Assembly: GCA_930367215.1 (NCBI GenBank)
Contig: OV884058.1
Location: 199,782,208 to 199,846,207 of the forward strand
Length of the DNA: 64,000 nucleotides
Direction of reading: 5' to 3'
Source of the DNA: Pollenia angustigena
Lineage: Eukaryota > Arthropoda > Insecta > Diptera > Polleniidae
The position numbers and the translations under genes were made by a program. This document shows, piece after piece, positions 23,800 to 34,433 of the stretch (positions are counted from its first letter, which is position 1; each line of letters opens with the position of its first letter). The notes under the pieces were generated by a model. It worked only from the letters and a program-made list of their open reading frames with translations. It was not told where the DNA came from and did not search any database.

Positions 23800-24186
23800 T
23801 ACTGCAAATTAGACCAGCATAAATCTATAAAAGAATTTTTGTAATTTAGTCTTATACTATGCTCACACATGGGTTTTTAATTGCGTTTAAGCACCTCGAA
23901 CGTGATAGAAAGAAGTCCAACGGTGTCAAATCACATAATCTTGGCGGCCAATTGACATCGCCACCACGTGAGATAACACGGCCATTAAATTTGTTGCGCA
24001 CAAGAGCCATTGTTTGGATAGCTGTGTGGCAAATGGCACCGTCCTGTTGAAACCACATATCATCCATATCTTCCAATTCGGGCCATAAATAGTTCGTTAT
24101 CATATCACGATAGCGAACACCATTCACAGTAACTGCCTGACCGGCCTCATTTTGGAACAAATACAGTCACTCTTTGTGGGTGCATT

Positions 24187-24657
24187 CAGTGATGTCAGGA
24201 AAAATTTCTATAAATCCCTACGTGTGTCCAAAAAAATCCCTTTTTTCCCTACAACCAAAAAAAATTTCCCTACACTTTTCCCTACGTTAAAAATTTATTG
24301 TTTTTAGCGACAAGCAAACAAATACATATTTATTTTTTTAACATTTTGTACATTATTATAATAACATTGTTTATAAAAAAAACAATTAATTTCAAAAATA
24401 ACACTGTGTGACAAATTTAATTTTTTTCTTTTTGACAGAAACGCCCTTATAATTTCTTTAATCTAGAACAAAATAGAGTCAAACTTCGTATTTGATTTAT
24501 CATTTCCTCATAATTTTGAAAATTCCCTACAATTGCCTTTAAATAAAAAATCTGTCCTTTTTTCCATATGCTTGAAATTTTTCGAAAAAATCACTACAAA
24601 AGGGAACATTTTTCTAAACAAATCAATAAGGAAAATTCCCTACATTTGACATCACTG
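24187..24657. mobile_element. hAT MITE inside the mariner pseudogene
   Basis: Ends CAGTGATGTCA (24187) and TGACATCACTG (ending 24657) are inverted. Flanking octamers GGTGCATT and GGTCCACT match at six of eight positions, a plausible decayed 8-bp duplication. Repeats of CCCTACRNNTTNCC occur inside. The mariner reading resumes on both sides. Confidence 0.75.
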
Positions 24658-25194
24658 GGTCCACTGGTTTTCGACAATCACTTTTGGATTATCATTCGCC
24701 TAAAGGTGGTAATTCTGCTTATTGACGAATCCACTGAGATGAAAATGTGCCTCATCCACTGTTGCCATTTGTTGTCACCATTCTGACCATTCACGACGTT
24801 TGAAATGGTTAAGAGCAGGGACCGTAACAGTTATTCCTTTTCTCATAAAAGTCAGATGAAAACAGTTATTTTTTGATTTTTATTTTTTTGAACAAAAATA
24901 ACTGTTATTTTTTGATTTTTATTTTTTTGAAAAAAAAAATAACTGTTATTTATTGATTTTTATTTTTTCGATCAAAAATAACAGTTATTTTTTGATTTTT
25001 ATTTTTTTGAACAAAAATAACATGTATATATGTTTTGATTTTTATTTTTTCGAGCAAAAATAAAACTTATTCTCTAAAGATATGTACGTGATTTAATAAT
25101 TTAGTTGACTTTAAATTTTTATTTTAATGTGTAATTATCATTGGAATTTCTTATGCACGTTAAAATAATTATTAAAAGCAACTAAATTATTAAC

Positions 25195-25397
25195 CCAGTA
25201 AAAATGGAGCTTCCAACGAAGCAGGTTTGTAAGGGAGAAACATAAGAGTTGCGCTTACCATTGCGCATACGGAAGACATGAATTTTATATGGCGAGTTCC
25301 CACTTTGAAGCAATACATTTTTGACACATGAAGCGCATTATTCAGCGCATAAAAAATTGTTGGATGTAACGATCAGCTTTACACACTGAATGTTTTG
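25195..25397. repeat. Dispersed repeat, inverted relative to the copy at 1-193
   Basis: It matches the reverse complement of 1-193 almost throughout and is preceded by CCCAGTAAAA, the same first bases as the MITE at 15755. The two MITE families may share an end. Confidence 0.6.
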
Positions 25398-25526
25398 ATA
25401 CAGTTATTTTTTAGTATTCTCCCTTACAAACCCGCTTCGTAGTAAGGCAATGCCGTAGCACTTGAAATGTTATTTTTTTTTTTATAAAAGTTGTTGAGAG
25501 TTTTTTCATTTACTTTACTGCATTTC

Positions 25527-25740
25527 TGTATTGGTGTTTTCTTTTCTACAAAAAAATGTGACATTTTATTTAAAAAAATGCAGTTTTGTGTCTGTTTCTT
25601 AAAAATTTTGCTCCCGAAAAGGTTGAGTTTTTTAATAATAAAACAAGCCAACCTTTTCGGTTGCAAATTTTTTAAAAACAGACAACAAATTGCATTTTTT
25701 TTAAATAAAATGTCACACTTTTTGTAGAAAAGAAAACACC
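25527..25740. repeat. Long near-perfect hairpin with about 100-bp arms
   Basis: GGTGTTTTCTTTTCTACAAA at 25533 pairs with TTTGTAGAAAAGAAAACACC ending near 25740. Pairing continues through TGTGACATTTTATTTAAAAA and AAAAGGTTG / CAACCTTTT toward a loop near 25633. The open frames on both strands here (25424-25807 minus and 25491-25727 plus) read similar peptides because of the palindrome and are not genes. Confidence 0.75.
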
Positions 25741-26339
25741 ATATGTCTTGTTGCGTAGCGCATAATTCTGCGCTTATTTTTTTAAATGTACCATTAGTGC
25801 TTCGCAATATGATAAAATTTTTTATTGGGAAATCACGTACATTTCTTTAGGGAATAACTTTTATTTATGCTTGAAAAAATAAAAATCAAAAAATTACTGT
25901 TATTTTTGTTCAAAAAAATAAAAATCAAAAAATAACCGTTATTTTTGATTGAAAAAATAAAAATCAATATATTTTATCATTGACAAGTGCATTAGGAACA
26001 ATATGGTATACTTGAATCAGTTTTTCGACAGTTACTTCTATATGCTTTTTTTGAGGTGCAATTGTTGGGCACGACGACGAGTTGATGTGGACGGCTCTTC
26101 AGCCATACTATCGTGAACAGCAGCAATATTTTCTGCAGTACGAGCTGTACGAGCATGCACTGGTAAGCTAAAGCGTTTTTGAGTTGCGCGAACATATGTT
26201 GTGCAACATCCTTAATTTTTAAAATAACGGTTCACTCGAAAACCAAAGCTAACCTAAAAAAAAACGGCTAGCACCACTGGATTCAGCGACCCCGAATTAG
26301 GTTAAAAACTTTCGTTCGTATCATACTAAAATATTAAAC

Positions 26340-26890
26340 AGCACAAACTTTAATCTATCTATACAATATATAATTTCTTAGAATGTCAGGATGTTTGCAT
26401 GTATGTCCTATTCTTTCCGCAACTTTCTGAAGCCATCTGATGACATAGGAAGCTGAAATTTGGCACACTTGAAGTACTTTCTCTGCGGAAGATCTTAACG
26501 AAGCCATATTTTTGATTTTCGGCTTTTCAACTAACTATAAAGATCTGATAGAAAAAATGTTTTTTTATAATAAGGGGAACTTTGGGCCCCACCCGGCACG
26601 GCTAGGCACCGTCGGATTGACCTGAAAAATTAGATCATGATTTCTTACACCAAACCTCATATTTTAAGCAGCGTAAACAATTAAATTTAAAAAAAAAAAA
26701 TTGCGACCAGTCTAATATAGATATTCCACAAACTATTAATATAATCGCTACAAATGATCATATTTTATTACACCTCCAAAGCCCTTTTTTAATTTTGGTC
26801 GATACTTAAGGGTCGTCAATGATACCCGGGCCAACCCCTGCATGTACGTGCCCAAAATTTTACGTAGGGCTCAAACATGTTATTCTTAAG
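26340..26890. other. Interval with possible Helitron-like repeat, no gene
   Basis: It begins TCTATCTATACAATATATAATTTC and includes CATCTGATGACATAGGAAGCTGAAATTTGGCAC, a pattern seen in dispersed insect repeats. A short GC-rich stretch (about 26585-26615) stands out. No clear boundaries are visible. Confidence 0.3.
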
Positions 26891-26897
26891 TTGCATA

Positions 26898-28023
26898 CAG
26901 TGTTGCCAAAACTTGGTGACCAAAAATGGCTAAATTTACGGAAAAAATGGCTAAAAAATGGCTAAAAATTACTAAAAGCTTTTTTAAATAAAAACACATT
27001 CAAATTCAATAACAAAACAGAAATAATTAATTTAAAGTGGTTTACGATGAAATTGTAAGTTAAGATCAATTTGTTAAATAAGAATAAACGTAAATTAATA
27101 TTTTGATAGATATTTAAAAAAATTAAATCATCGATAAATTCGATGTCGTTATTGTTCATCTCATAGGAATCACTCGGGCCTATTAGTTTTTAATAATTTG
27201 AAGGTAAATCATAATACCGACAACATTTACCCAACAATAAAAGTAAGAAAGTATAGTCGGTCAACACCACATTAGAACCTATGTACCAAATTTTATCAAA
27301 TAATATCCAAAACAGTCAGCCAGCCAGCAGGACAAACATCGTTAAATCGACTCAGAAAGTGGTTCTGAGTATATCGGTATACGTAAAGGTTGGCTTAGGA
27401 ACATTATTTTAAGGAGTTACAAACGTCAGCACAAACGCATCGTACTCTCTCCACTATTGTGGTGCTGGTATAAATATTTTATTGATGAAATCGAATTAAG
27501 GGTTGCTCAATGTATTCTTTTTCTCAAATTACTTTAAACGATGTTTACTTGGGTAAATACCCTCTCTACTTCATCATTAGACACTGTGAGCAACTATATA
27601 GTCCATTCTGAAATTTCTAAATTTTTTTTTTGCCGCCTGCATCTCTTTATTGAAATACTTGCAACCGGAAAGAAACACCGATGTTTTTGTTGATCCATTT
27701 TATAAATTTAATATTGGACTACTTTTGCTTAATTTTGAAAGATGTTTCATCATCATAGTTTATAGCGATTTCCAACATTTGTAAAAGTTGTGATTTAAAT
27801 GAAATAAGTTTGAATTGTTAAAAATGTTTATTTTACATTAATACATTTTTATAAGAAATTGAAAATAATTATTTTAAAAGAAAAACGACAAAAAAGAATT
27901 TATGGCTAAATAAGTTGAAAAATGGTTAAAAAAAATGGCTAATGGCTAAACTCATTTTTTAATGGCTAAACAGGATGAAAAATTGCTAAATCTAGCCACT
28001 AAATGGCTAAATTGGCAACACTG
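26898..28023. mobile_element. hAT element, 1126 bp, perfect 8-bp TSD, non-autonomous
   Basis: Ends CAGTGTTGCCAAAACTTGG and the inverted form ending TTGGCAACACTG. Flanks 26890-26897 and 28024-28031 are both GTTGCATA. AAAATGGCTAAA-type words are reiterated near both ends (26925-26975 and 27900-28010), an arrangement typical of hAT subterminal binding sites. A dispersed fly-type repeat (about 27230-27480, with CAGTCAGCCAGCCAGCAGGACAAAC) is nested inside. No transposase. Confidence 0.9.
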
Positions 28024-28411
28024 GTTGCATACCAAGAAATAAAGAAGTTATGGATTTTTGCCCGGAATTTCCCATTGTGCAATGCTTTAAAAATCCCAGT
28101 GTTTTACTGCATGCGACATAAGATTATTTAATTATGAACATTTTGCGCCCAACAAGACATATATTGGTACAAAAATGCCAAAGATTTAGTAAATTAACCC
28201 ACATAGAAATTCAATAGTTTCAAGCTATTTTTAATATTTATTGTTACTAAAAATTTAGCTTTGTATATTTATTTGTTGTGATTTTCTTTGATTTGATACA
28301 AATCAGAAAGTGGGTTAATTCAATTAATCCTATGTAAATTTGTCATTTTTGCACCGATTCGGATCCCATTGGGCACAAAATGTTCGTATTGAAATTTTTG
28401 GACTAGACCCA

Positions 28412-28495
28412 TTTCATCTCATATAAAATTCCGTGTTTTTTAAATCCATCAGTTTAAACGTATTTAAAAAACACGGAATTTTAAATGAGATGAAA
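28412..28495. repeat. Short hairpin with about 31-bp arms
   Basis: TTTCATCTCATATAAAATTC then CGTGTTTTTTAAA pairs with TTTAAAAAACACG then GAATTTTAAATGAGATGAAA, with a loop of roughly 18 nt. It is a minimal MITE or a potential small-RNA hairpin; nothing further distinguishes these. Confidence 0.6.
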
Positions 28496-28829
28496 ATATT
28501 GTCGTTCCACAAAATCCTTAATAAAAACTTTATTTTTCATCCGATTTTTTTCAAATTACGCTTAAAATGTTGGTAATTAAATATATTATTTGGTTAAGAA
28601 ATAAAACATTCCAGATATTAAATATAACGTAGTAAAAAAACGAAATGAAAATGAAAAATTTTGAAGAAAAAAAACGTAAAAAATTGACATTTTTTGAGCT
28701 TTAAGGTGCCGTTACTCAGCCATTTCTTAACAGATAGAAATTTGTAGCATATCGATGGAAAAGGCATTCGATTACCTTTCCAATATATGCCATTTATTTC
28801 GATCGGACTTTTTGGTTGGGCTCCACAAG

Positions 28830-30321
28830 CAGCGTTACCGTTGTGATACTTAAGTATCAATTTGACCCTTTTTTGACGGTGTTGATACCTTTTATGACCC
28901 TTTTTATAAATTATACTTTTGTATCAATATCAACTATTTTGTGACACTTTTTGACCCTTTTTTGGAAATAGCTCTCACATTTTGTTTTTTGTCAACACTG
29001 CGGAACAGAAGTGCTAAACAAATGTTAAAGAAGTAAGCATTGCTTGATATGGAACAGACTCAAAGTATAAACTTACAATTCCATGCTTTCTTCTCCTTGA
29101 TTTTGGATAGTAAAGGGCATAATAAACCACACAAAATGCTTGGCAAACACACACATTATTTCCGTTTGGGGTGTGCCAATAAACAACACAAATATTTTCC
29201 GTTCAAAAATTAATTTTCATTTTTGTTTTGTTTTCAATGAATGCAGATGCCAATAGTGCTGCGGCAATTTTGTTGCTTTTAGCTTAAAACGGAGAAGAAA
29301 TTATAAAATAATTTAAAGTAAACAGTTTTTAAACAACGAGCTGTTTTGTGGCAAGCAATACTACTAAAAAATTTTAATTTAGTATTAAAAATTAATTGAA
29401 TTGAATACATTTAGCATTAGACGCCACAAAAAGTTTGACAAATATCCAACATGTCTGCCAAATATTAAAAATTTTTAATATTTCTGCAAACATTGCTTCA
29501 AATGTTTGTCCAAACAGCAAACACCCCAATTAACAACACAAAATGATTGTACAAACGTAAAATTTTGACATGTTTGCCAAGCCATTTGTGAGGTTTATTA
29601 TACCCTTAAAGTACAATTTCCCTAAAAGCAAACATAACTCATATACATATTTGTTATTTTTTACGATGGTTTCTTTTCAAAACAAAAATTTGACATTTTA
29701 TTAAAAAAAATGCAATTTGGTTTATTCAAAAAAATTCGCCCTTAATAATGGCAAAAGGTATTGAACTTTTCGCCCCCTTTTGAATCGACAGTGTTGAGAG
29801 TACCCTAACAGGAATGAAAACAAGAGGTAAAAATTGCTAAATTAGCGGAAATTCCCAAAAATTTGGTAACAGCGGTATGATAGCAAAGTCTAATATTAAT
29901 GAAAAATCGTAAAAGCTTTAAAAAATCTGACACTTACAGGAAAAAATCGCTTTAATCGAGAAAATGGTTACAATTCGCGAACGATTGCAAAATTTAAAAC
30001 AAACACTAAAATTAATTTGACAACGCTAAATCGGAAAATTACATAAAAAGTATTAAAAAAATTAGCTATAATGATAAAGAATAAACTTTTTGTCAGGTGT
30101 TAAAAACATAAAAAAATTAAGTTTTTTGAGCTCTTCCTACCTGAAATATTATTTTTTTGTTTGCTTATAAAAAAACTTGGTCTTATTATGTTCATTTAAA
30201 TGGGAAATACTGCTTATAAAAAACTTGACCCTTTTTTTATTGCAATACCCTTTTTTTGACCCCTTTTTCTGGAAAATCCCCTTTTTGTGACCCTTTTCGA
30301 AAATTTCCAACGGTAACCCTG
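28830..30321. mobile_element. hAT element copy A, 1492 bp, perfect 8-bp TSD
   Basis: Ends CAGCGTTACCGTTG and CAACGGTAACCCTG. Flanks 28822-28829 and 30322-30329 are both TCCACAAG. TTGACCCTTTTTT-type motifs recur close to both ends. It has the same length and nearly the same sequence as the inverted copy at 54672-56163, so both moved recently. There is no long ORF; it must be mobilised in trans. Confidence 0.92.
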
Positions 30322-30329
30322 TCCACAAG

Positions 30330-31045
30330 GGTTTGAGTGGGACCATACACCGAAAAACACAAAAGTACCGTTATCTAAAAAACGGTACTTAGGAAAAAAA
30401 AATTCAGCGATTTTCGTGTTCAGGAGGTCCCAATTAACTTATTTTGGCATGTGGTGGTCTTGGTTTTTTTTGGCTGTAAACCAGTGTTAGTAATCTAAAA
30501 TATTAAAATGTGTATTATTCTAAACCATAAAATTTTGTTGATATTGTTTAAGCAAAAAAATTGTATTTTGTTTAAAATGCAAAAGAACTTAAATGAATCT
30601 GATTATCTTAAAAAAAATTGTTTTTGACATTATGTTAATTTTTTTTAGATTAACGTTATTTTTAAAGGTTAAACTTAAATATTGTAGAACTTTATTTAAT
30701 TACATTCGATATCAAATTTTTTTAGAGTAAAAAATATGTTAAACTTTTTACAAATTAAAGATTTGTGATCGATTATACCCTGTTAAAAGTACACTATGCG
30801 TTTTGGGGTTTTAAAGGGCTTTACAGAAGTGTAAGTGCAATCGGTTGATCTATTTTGTTTTCTTTATTTCTCACTATCAAGGTTGATAAAGTTGGTACAA
30901 TTGTACTTTTTTGGTACAATTCAAAACTTAAAAGTACGCTGGTACTCCCGTGACTCATTTGGTACTATTTCCAAATTTTTTAAACCTACATACATATTTA
31001 TAATTGATAAAAATGGAAACTCGTATTTACTGTCCAATGAATATA
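30330..31045. other. AT-rich interval, nothing recognised
   Basis: GGTAC words are frequent near 30366-30390 and 30890-30965. The 83-codon frame at 30835-31086 has no recognisable domain and runs into the MITE at 31046. Confidence 0.35.
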
Positions 31046-31188
31046 AGCGGAGTTTAGTGTTTGGTGCAGTTGTAGCTTTTTTATGAAATCTAAGGGAAAC
31101 TATTTTGTTGTTGTTGGATTTAACAAAACAGTTATGATATTTTACATTTGCTCTTTTGCAAGATCATTGGCACCATACACTGAACTCC
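31046..31188. mobile_element. Left part of an AGCGGAGTT MITE (outer host of the insertion)
   Basis: Left end AGCGGAGTTTAGTGT at 31046. The inverted right end ACACTGAACTCC stops at 31188 and is completed by CCGCT at 47116-47120, on the far side of the inner MITE and the Polinton. The family is that of 839-1226. Confidence 0.65.
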
Positions 31189-31205
31189 CCCAGTAAAAAC
31201 TTCGC
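31189..31205. mobile_element. Left end of the MITE that received the Polinton
   Basis: CCCAGTAAAAACTTCGC is the 17-bp inverted end seen at both ends of the MITE at 15755-16025. The rest of this MITE is at 46856-47115. The last six bases (31200-31205, CTTCGC) are the Polinton target, repeated at 46856-46861. Confidence 0.85.
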
Positions 31206-32419
31206 AGTAGTGTGTTTATGCCGCTACCAAATATGATTTTCCATACAAAGTTGGGAGCAAGCCGTAACCCAGTAAACAATTTAATGTAAAACTATCGCCT
31301 ATATATCGCCTTCTTATTGCCTCCAATTTAGGAGCATGCAAGCAAACAATTGTTTGCTGGGTTATACATTCACTCCTGAGAAATAGAGGCAAAAGGGAAA
31401 TGACGTGTAAAGAAAGTTGTTTAGGAGGTGTGATATTTTTGTTAATTGTATAATTTCTTCGTGTACGTGTCAGTCTTGAAGATTTTAAAAATTTTGTGCA
31501 TAAGAATTTGTGGGAAAAATTTTTTTTATTTATTTAGTAGCAGGTGTTAAATTTCTTCGTGAACGTGTCTTGAAGATTTTAAAATTTTGTGAGGGATGAT
31601 AATTTTACTTGTGCATAAGAATTTGTGGGAAAAATTTTTTTTTATTTATTTAGTAGCAGGTGTTAAATTTCTTGGTGTACGTGTCTTGAAGATTTTAAAA
31701 TTTTGTGAGGGATGATAATTTTACTTGTGCGTATTCGTATTAAAGATAAAACTGATTGTGAAATAATTATTTTTAGTTTTTTCAGTTATTGTGTGTGTGT
31801 TTAGAATAGTTAATGAGTTTGTTGCATAGGTTTCCTAGTGACTTTTTGCTTTGAATGACTCGGTAGGCTTGTGGGATAGTGAGCTAATCTCAGTATAAGG
31901 GTTGCATAATTGATTATCACTAGAGACTCTGGTCTGTTTCACTACAACGGACTAAGGATCTAAGCAACTATTGATCGGTTGTGTGTGTGTGTGTGTGTGT
32001 GTGTATGATTGATAACGATTATTCATGTGAAAAGTAGGATTCCATCCACTTTTTTTTGTATCAACAGCAACCAGCTGCACATTAACTATGTTTAAATAAT
32101 TAATCAGCATAAATACTCAGAATTATATTACAAAAGTATATTACAATTATATTACAAAAGTAGAAAGTAACTTCTTGGTTAATATTTTTCCTTATCGTAC
32201 TCTACTCCTCCTTATTTATAACAACAACAACTTAGAATATACATGAATAGAGCTGACGCAGCTGTGACAAGTCAAACAGAAAACAAATCCAAAAAAAAAA
32301 ACAAAATGTTTGGTTTTCTGAAATTCTTTAATTGTACTAAAATAAGCCCCTTATTTATAAATTTGTTAACTAATGAAATATGACGGGACTGTACCAAAAA
32401 TATGATTAATTGTGAAATT
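31206..32419 (+). repeat. Polinton left terminal inverted repeat
   Basis: Reverse-complements to 45641-46855. It contains a subterminal near-tandem repeat at about 31452-31730 (unit with TTTCTTSGTGWACGTGTCTTG, then AGATTTTAAAATTTTGTG and TTTATTTAGTAGCAGG; starts near 31452, 31551 and 31667) and a (GT)12 run at 31981-32004. The inner boundary is set where pairing ends after TTGTGAAATT. Confidence 0.95.
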
Positions 32420-32688
32420 CAAACTGTTGATTGAACATGCTTAAGCATGTTTATAATTATTTAATATCACAAATACATTAATAAGACTAACCTAGCAATA
32501 TCAAAACCAAACATGATTGAACATGTTTAAAAGTAAAATTTTTATCTATAATAATAAAGAGATATAAATACCGCATACATTTTATTTAAACAATTAGTAT
32601 ATTGCAATATTTCATAAAGTTAAAATACTATTTTTTAATAATTGTGTTTAATATTTTAATATATTAAAATTTTTAAATTAAAATTAAA

Positions 32689-33387
32689 ATGGTTAAAGAA
32701 TTAAAATCCGAATGTAGTAATAAAGATTCTCATCAACATTTAAAACAATCTCCATTCACACCACGCTATAGCATGAACGATGATCTTCATAGAGAAGATG
32801 AACGTTTAAAAACTTTTATATGTTGGCCATTAAAATGGTTAGATAAAAGGGAATTAGCAATGACTGGTTTGTTTTATAGCGGAGATTACGATAAAACAAA
32901 ATGTTATTTTTGCGAAGTTGAAATTTGGAATTGGGGGCCTACTGATCAACCTTTAACAGAACATTTGCGTTGGTCACCAAATTGTGCTTTACTGAGAAGA
33001 CGTTGTACCAATAATGTACCTATTAATTCGAATGTATTAGATCAAATACTACCACCACCCAGCTATGATACCTGTGGTCTAAGAGGTGTAGAAGGGGAAA
33101 TACGAGACGATCATTTCTATAACATTCCAGAATATAATTATATAGAAGGGAACAACGATGATATCTATAGATGTAAAAATATAACATATTATGGAGATCA
33201 AGTTATTGAAATCCCAATTTCATTTGTTGAATGCTCAAAAACGAAATCACAAAACGCTGATTTTTTATCATCATCATCCATAAAAAATATAACAAAATAC
33301 TTTTTTATTTATCATTTAATATTATTCATCTTATTTATAATTTTATTTGTATTAGAATATATTTTATTTGTTGAAATTAGTAAATAA
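32689..33387 (+). CDS. Single-BIR protein with C-terminal membrane anchor (IAP-like)
   Basis: A 232-residue protein, first gene inside the left terminal repeat. Residues 37-105 match a baculoviral IAP repeat (BIR): a RLKTFICWP start, then the zinc ligands C72, C75, H92 and C99 in CYFC...EHLRWSPNC. BIR domains bind caspases or IAP-antagonist peptides, and members of the family block apoptosis or act in signalling. Residues 203-228 are a strongly hydrophobic segment with few charged residues after it, suggesting a tail-anchored membrane protein. There is no second BIR and no RING finger, so it should not act as a ubiquitin ligase. I do not know this gene from the Polinton core; it looks like an accessory captured from a host or virus. 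A role in protecting the host cell during virion production is inference only. Its AT-rich codon use is like that of its neighbours, so any capture is not recent. Confidence 0.85.
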   Translation: MVKELKSECSNKDSHQHLKQSPFTPRYSMNDDLHREDERLKTFICWPLKWLDKRELAMTGLFYSGDYDKTKCYFCEVEIWNWGPTDQPLTEHLRWSPNCALLRRRCTNNVPINSNVLDQILPPPSYDTCGLRGVEGEIRDDHFYNIPEYNYIEGNNDDIYRCKNITYYGDQVIEIPISFVECSKTKSQNADFLSSSSIKNITKYFFIYHLILFILFIILFVLEYILFVEISK

Positions 33388-33561
33388 AGAAAACAAAAGA
33401 AAAAATTTAAAATTTTTAATCAGAAAAGATCTATATATCTTTATCTCTTTCTTTCACATTATTATATAAAAATTAATTAAATATACTAAGATCGGTTTAG
33501 TTTAACTCATATAAATTCATAGAAATCGATTTAATGTTTTAGTTGAAGAAAAGAAACTAAA

Positions 33562-33927
33562 GTGAACAGTTATAGAAAAATGGACTCCTCTAAAAATTTA
33601 ATAAATAAATTTAATTCTCTTGGATATAACAAATCCTTATTACATATTAAGGATCTTATAATGTCAGCTAAATATGTAATTATAAATGCAAGCAGAGTAA
33701 CAACAAAATATGGTAACACAATTAAAATTGAGCTGGAGGATAATGTATTATTTTTACCATATCGCTATAATACGCTAAGTGACGAAGATGTTAAGAACTT
33801 ATCTTCTGGAGCATATCTTATATCAAAGGAAGGAGAGAAAAACTTACGATTGAAAGCATTAGAAGAGGGTGACATCTTTATATCCAATTCTAGATACCCC
33901 ATATACGCAAACTTTAACAATTATTAA
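33562..33927 (+). CDS. Small uncharacterised Polinton protein
   Basis: 121 residues, starting at 33562 or at the internal Met codon 33580. The middle contains YVIINASRVTTKYGNTIKIE, followed by a hydrophobic VLFLPYRY block and a LSSGAYLISKEG block, which by eye suggest a compact beta-rich fold. I recall similar short proteins encoded by other arthropod transposons, possibly OB-fold single-stranded DNA binders, but the sequence alone does not prove this. It is convergent with the protease gene, whose stop overlaps an AATAAA on the minus strand; the plus strand has AATAAA near 34002 for this gene. Confidence 0.6.
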   Translation: MNSYRKMDSSKNLINKFNSLGYNKSLLHIKDLIMSAKYVIINASRVTTKYGNTIKIELEDNVLFLPYRYNTLSDEDVKNLSSGAYLISKEGEKNLRLKALEEGDIFISNSRYPIYANFNNY

Positions 33928-34043
33928 ATATTATTTTAATGAAATTTAAATATGTATATCAATATTGTAATAATAATTAAGTTAAAGCTAAAAATAATTA
34001 AATAAAAAATATTGTTTTTCTTTTTATAATAATTTCAATTGTT

Positions 34044-34433
34044 TTATTTGTTAATTTCTTTTTCAGTTATTTTATACAAAAATTTAAGACATAAATGTCC
34101 ACAATTAAATGAATCATAGTTTTGATGTTGATTATAGTTATATTTTATATTTCCTCCTAGGTAATCAACTAGCTCCACTGGTGGTTGTAAATTTCCAAAA
34201 CTATCATAGTATTCTATTTGTTGATTATTTTTATAGTAAGCTACCCAATGTGTACCATTGCCGATTGTAGAATCCAAATTAATCACTCCACATTCAATAT
34301 TTCTGGGATGTTTTGGTATTGAGTCTAGCATGAAAATTCCTCTAAAGTGTGGTATATTTTTTGAGAATTTTCGTATATCAATATCAGTCAATGGTCTTTT
34401 GGGTAGCTTTTTTAGAAGTTTTTTGCCTTTTCT
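34044..34433 (-). CDS. Adenain-like cysteine protease, no ATG, -1 frame of the PLA2 gene
   Basis: The open stretch between stops runs 34433-34044. The conserved protease starts at PLTDIDIRKF (about 34394) and contains the catalytic His in GTHWVAYYKN, an acidic residue in YYDSFGN, and the catalytic Cys in NCGHLCLKF, as in adenovirus-type maturation proteases (C5/Ulp1-like fold). These process capsid proteins during virion assembly. No ATG lies in this frame before the conserved region, and a lysine/leucine-rich stretch precedes it. The frame overlaps the end of the PLA2 gene, and A_AAA_AAC at 34418-34424 is positioned exactly to move ribosomes from that gene into this one. Expression as a PLA2-protease fusion is therefore likely. 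A simple one-base mutation in a homopolymer is the alternative. Confidence 0.85.
   Translation of the reverse strand, partial: RKGKKLLKKLPKRPLTDIDIRKFSKNIPHFRGIFMLDSIPKHPRNIECGVINLDSTIGNGTHWVAYYKNNQQIEYYDSFGNLQPPVELVDYLGGNIKYNYNQHQNYDSFNCGHLCLKFLYKITEKEINK

Larger units (their letters stand above)
24830..25978. repeat. Foldback element with tandem-repeat arms
   Basis: The left arm (24850-25075) is about five tandem copies of a unit with AACAGTTATTTTTTGATTTT followed by TATTTTTTYGANCAAAAAT. The right arm (25850-25975) carries the same unit in reverse complement, about three copies. Inner edges TAAAGATATGTACGTGAT and ATCACGTACATTTCTTTA also pair. The centre holds a nested copy of the repeat at 1-193 (25195-25397) and a long hairpin (25527-25740). 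Non-coding. Confidence 0.75.
23852..26230 (-). pseudogene. mariner-family transposase, broken by two insertions
   Basis: Three minus-strand pieces in order encode parts of a mariner/IS630-type DDE transposase. The N-terminal piece at about 26195-25990 holds the end of the DNA-binding region. The middle piece at 24820-24658 contains the first catalytic Asp in a VDEAHFHLSGFVNKQN block. The C-terminal piece at 24160-23852 contains WFQQDGAICHTA with the second Asp, then the VISRGGDVNWPPRLCDLTPLD block, which holds the third. The pieces are separated by a hAT MITE (24187-24657) and a foldback element (about 24830-25978); stops and a small deletion are also present. Inactive. Confidence 0.85.

Noticed and set aside
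25424..25807. 127-codon minus-strand ORF
   Set aside because: Lies over a long hairpin and gives a similar peptide on the opposite strand; low-complexity K/F-rich sequence.
32689..33387. Full baculovirus-type IAP with ubiquitin ligase activity
   Set aside because: Only one BIR and no RING finger can be seen; the C-terminus is a membrane segment.
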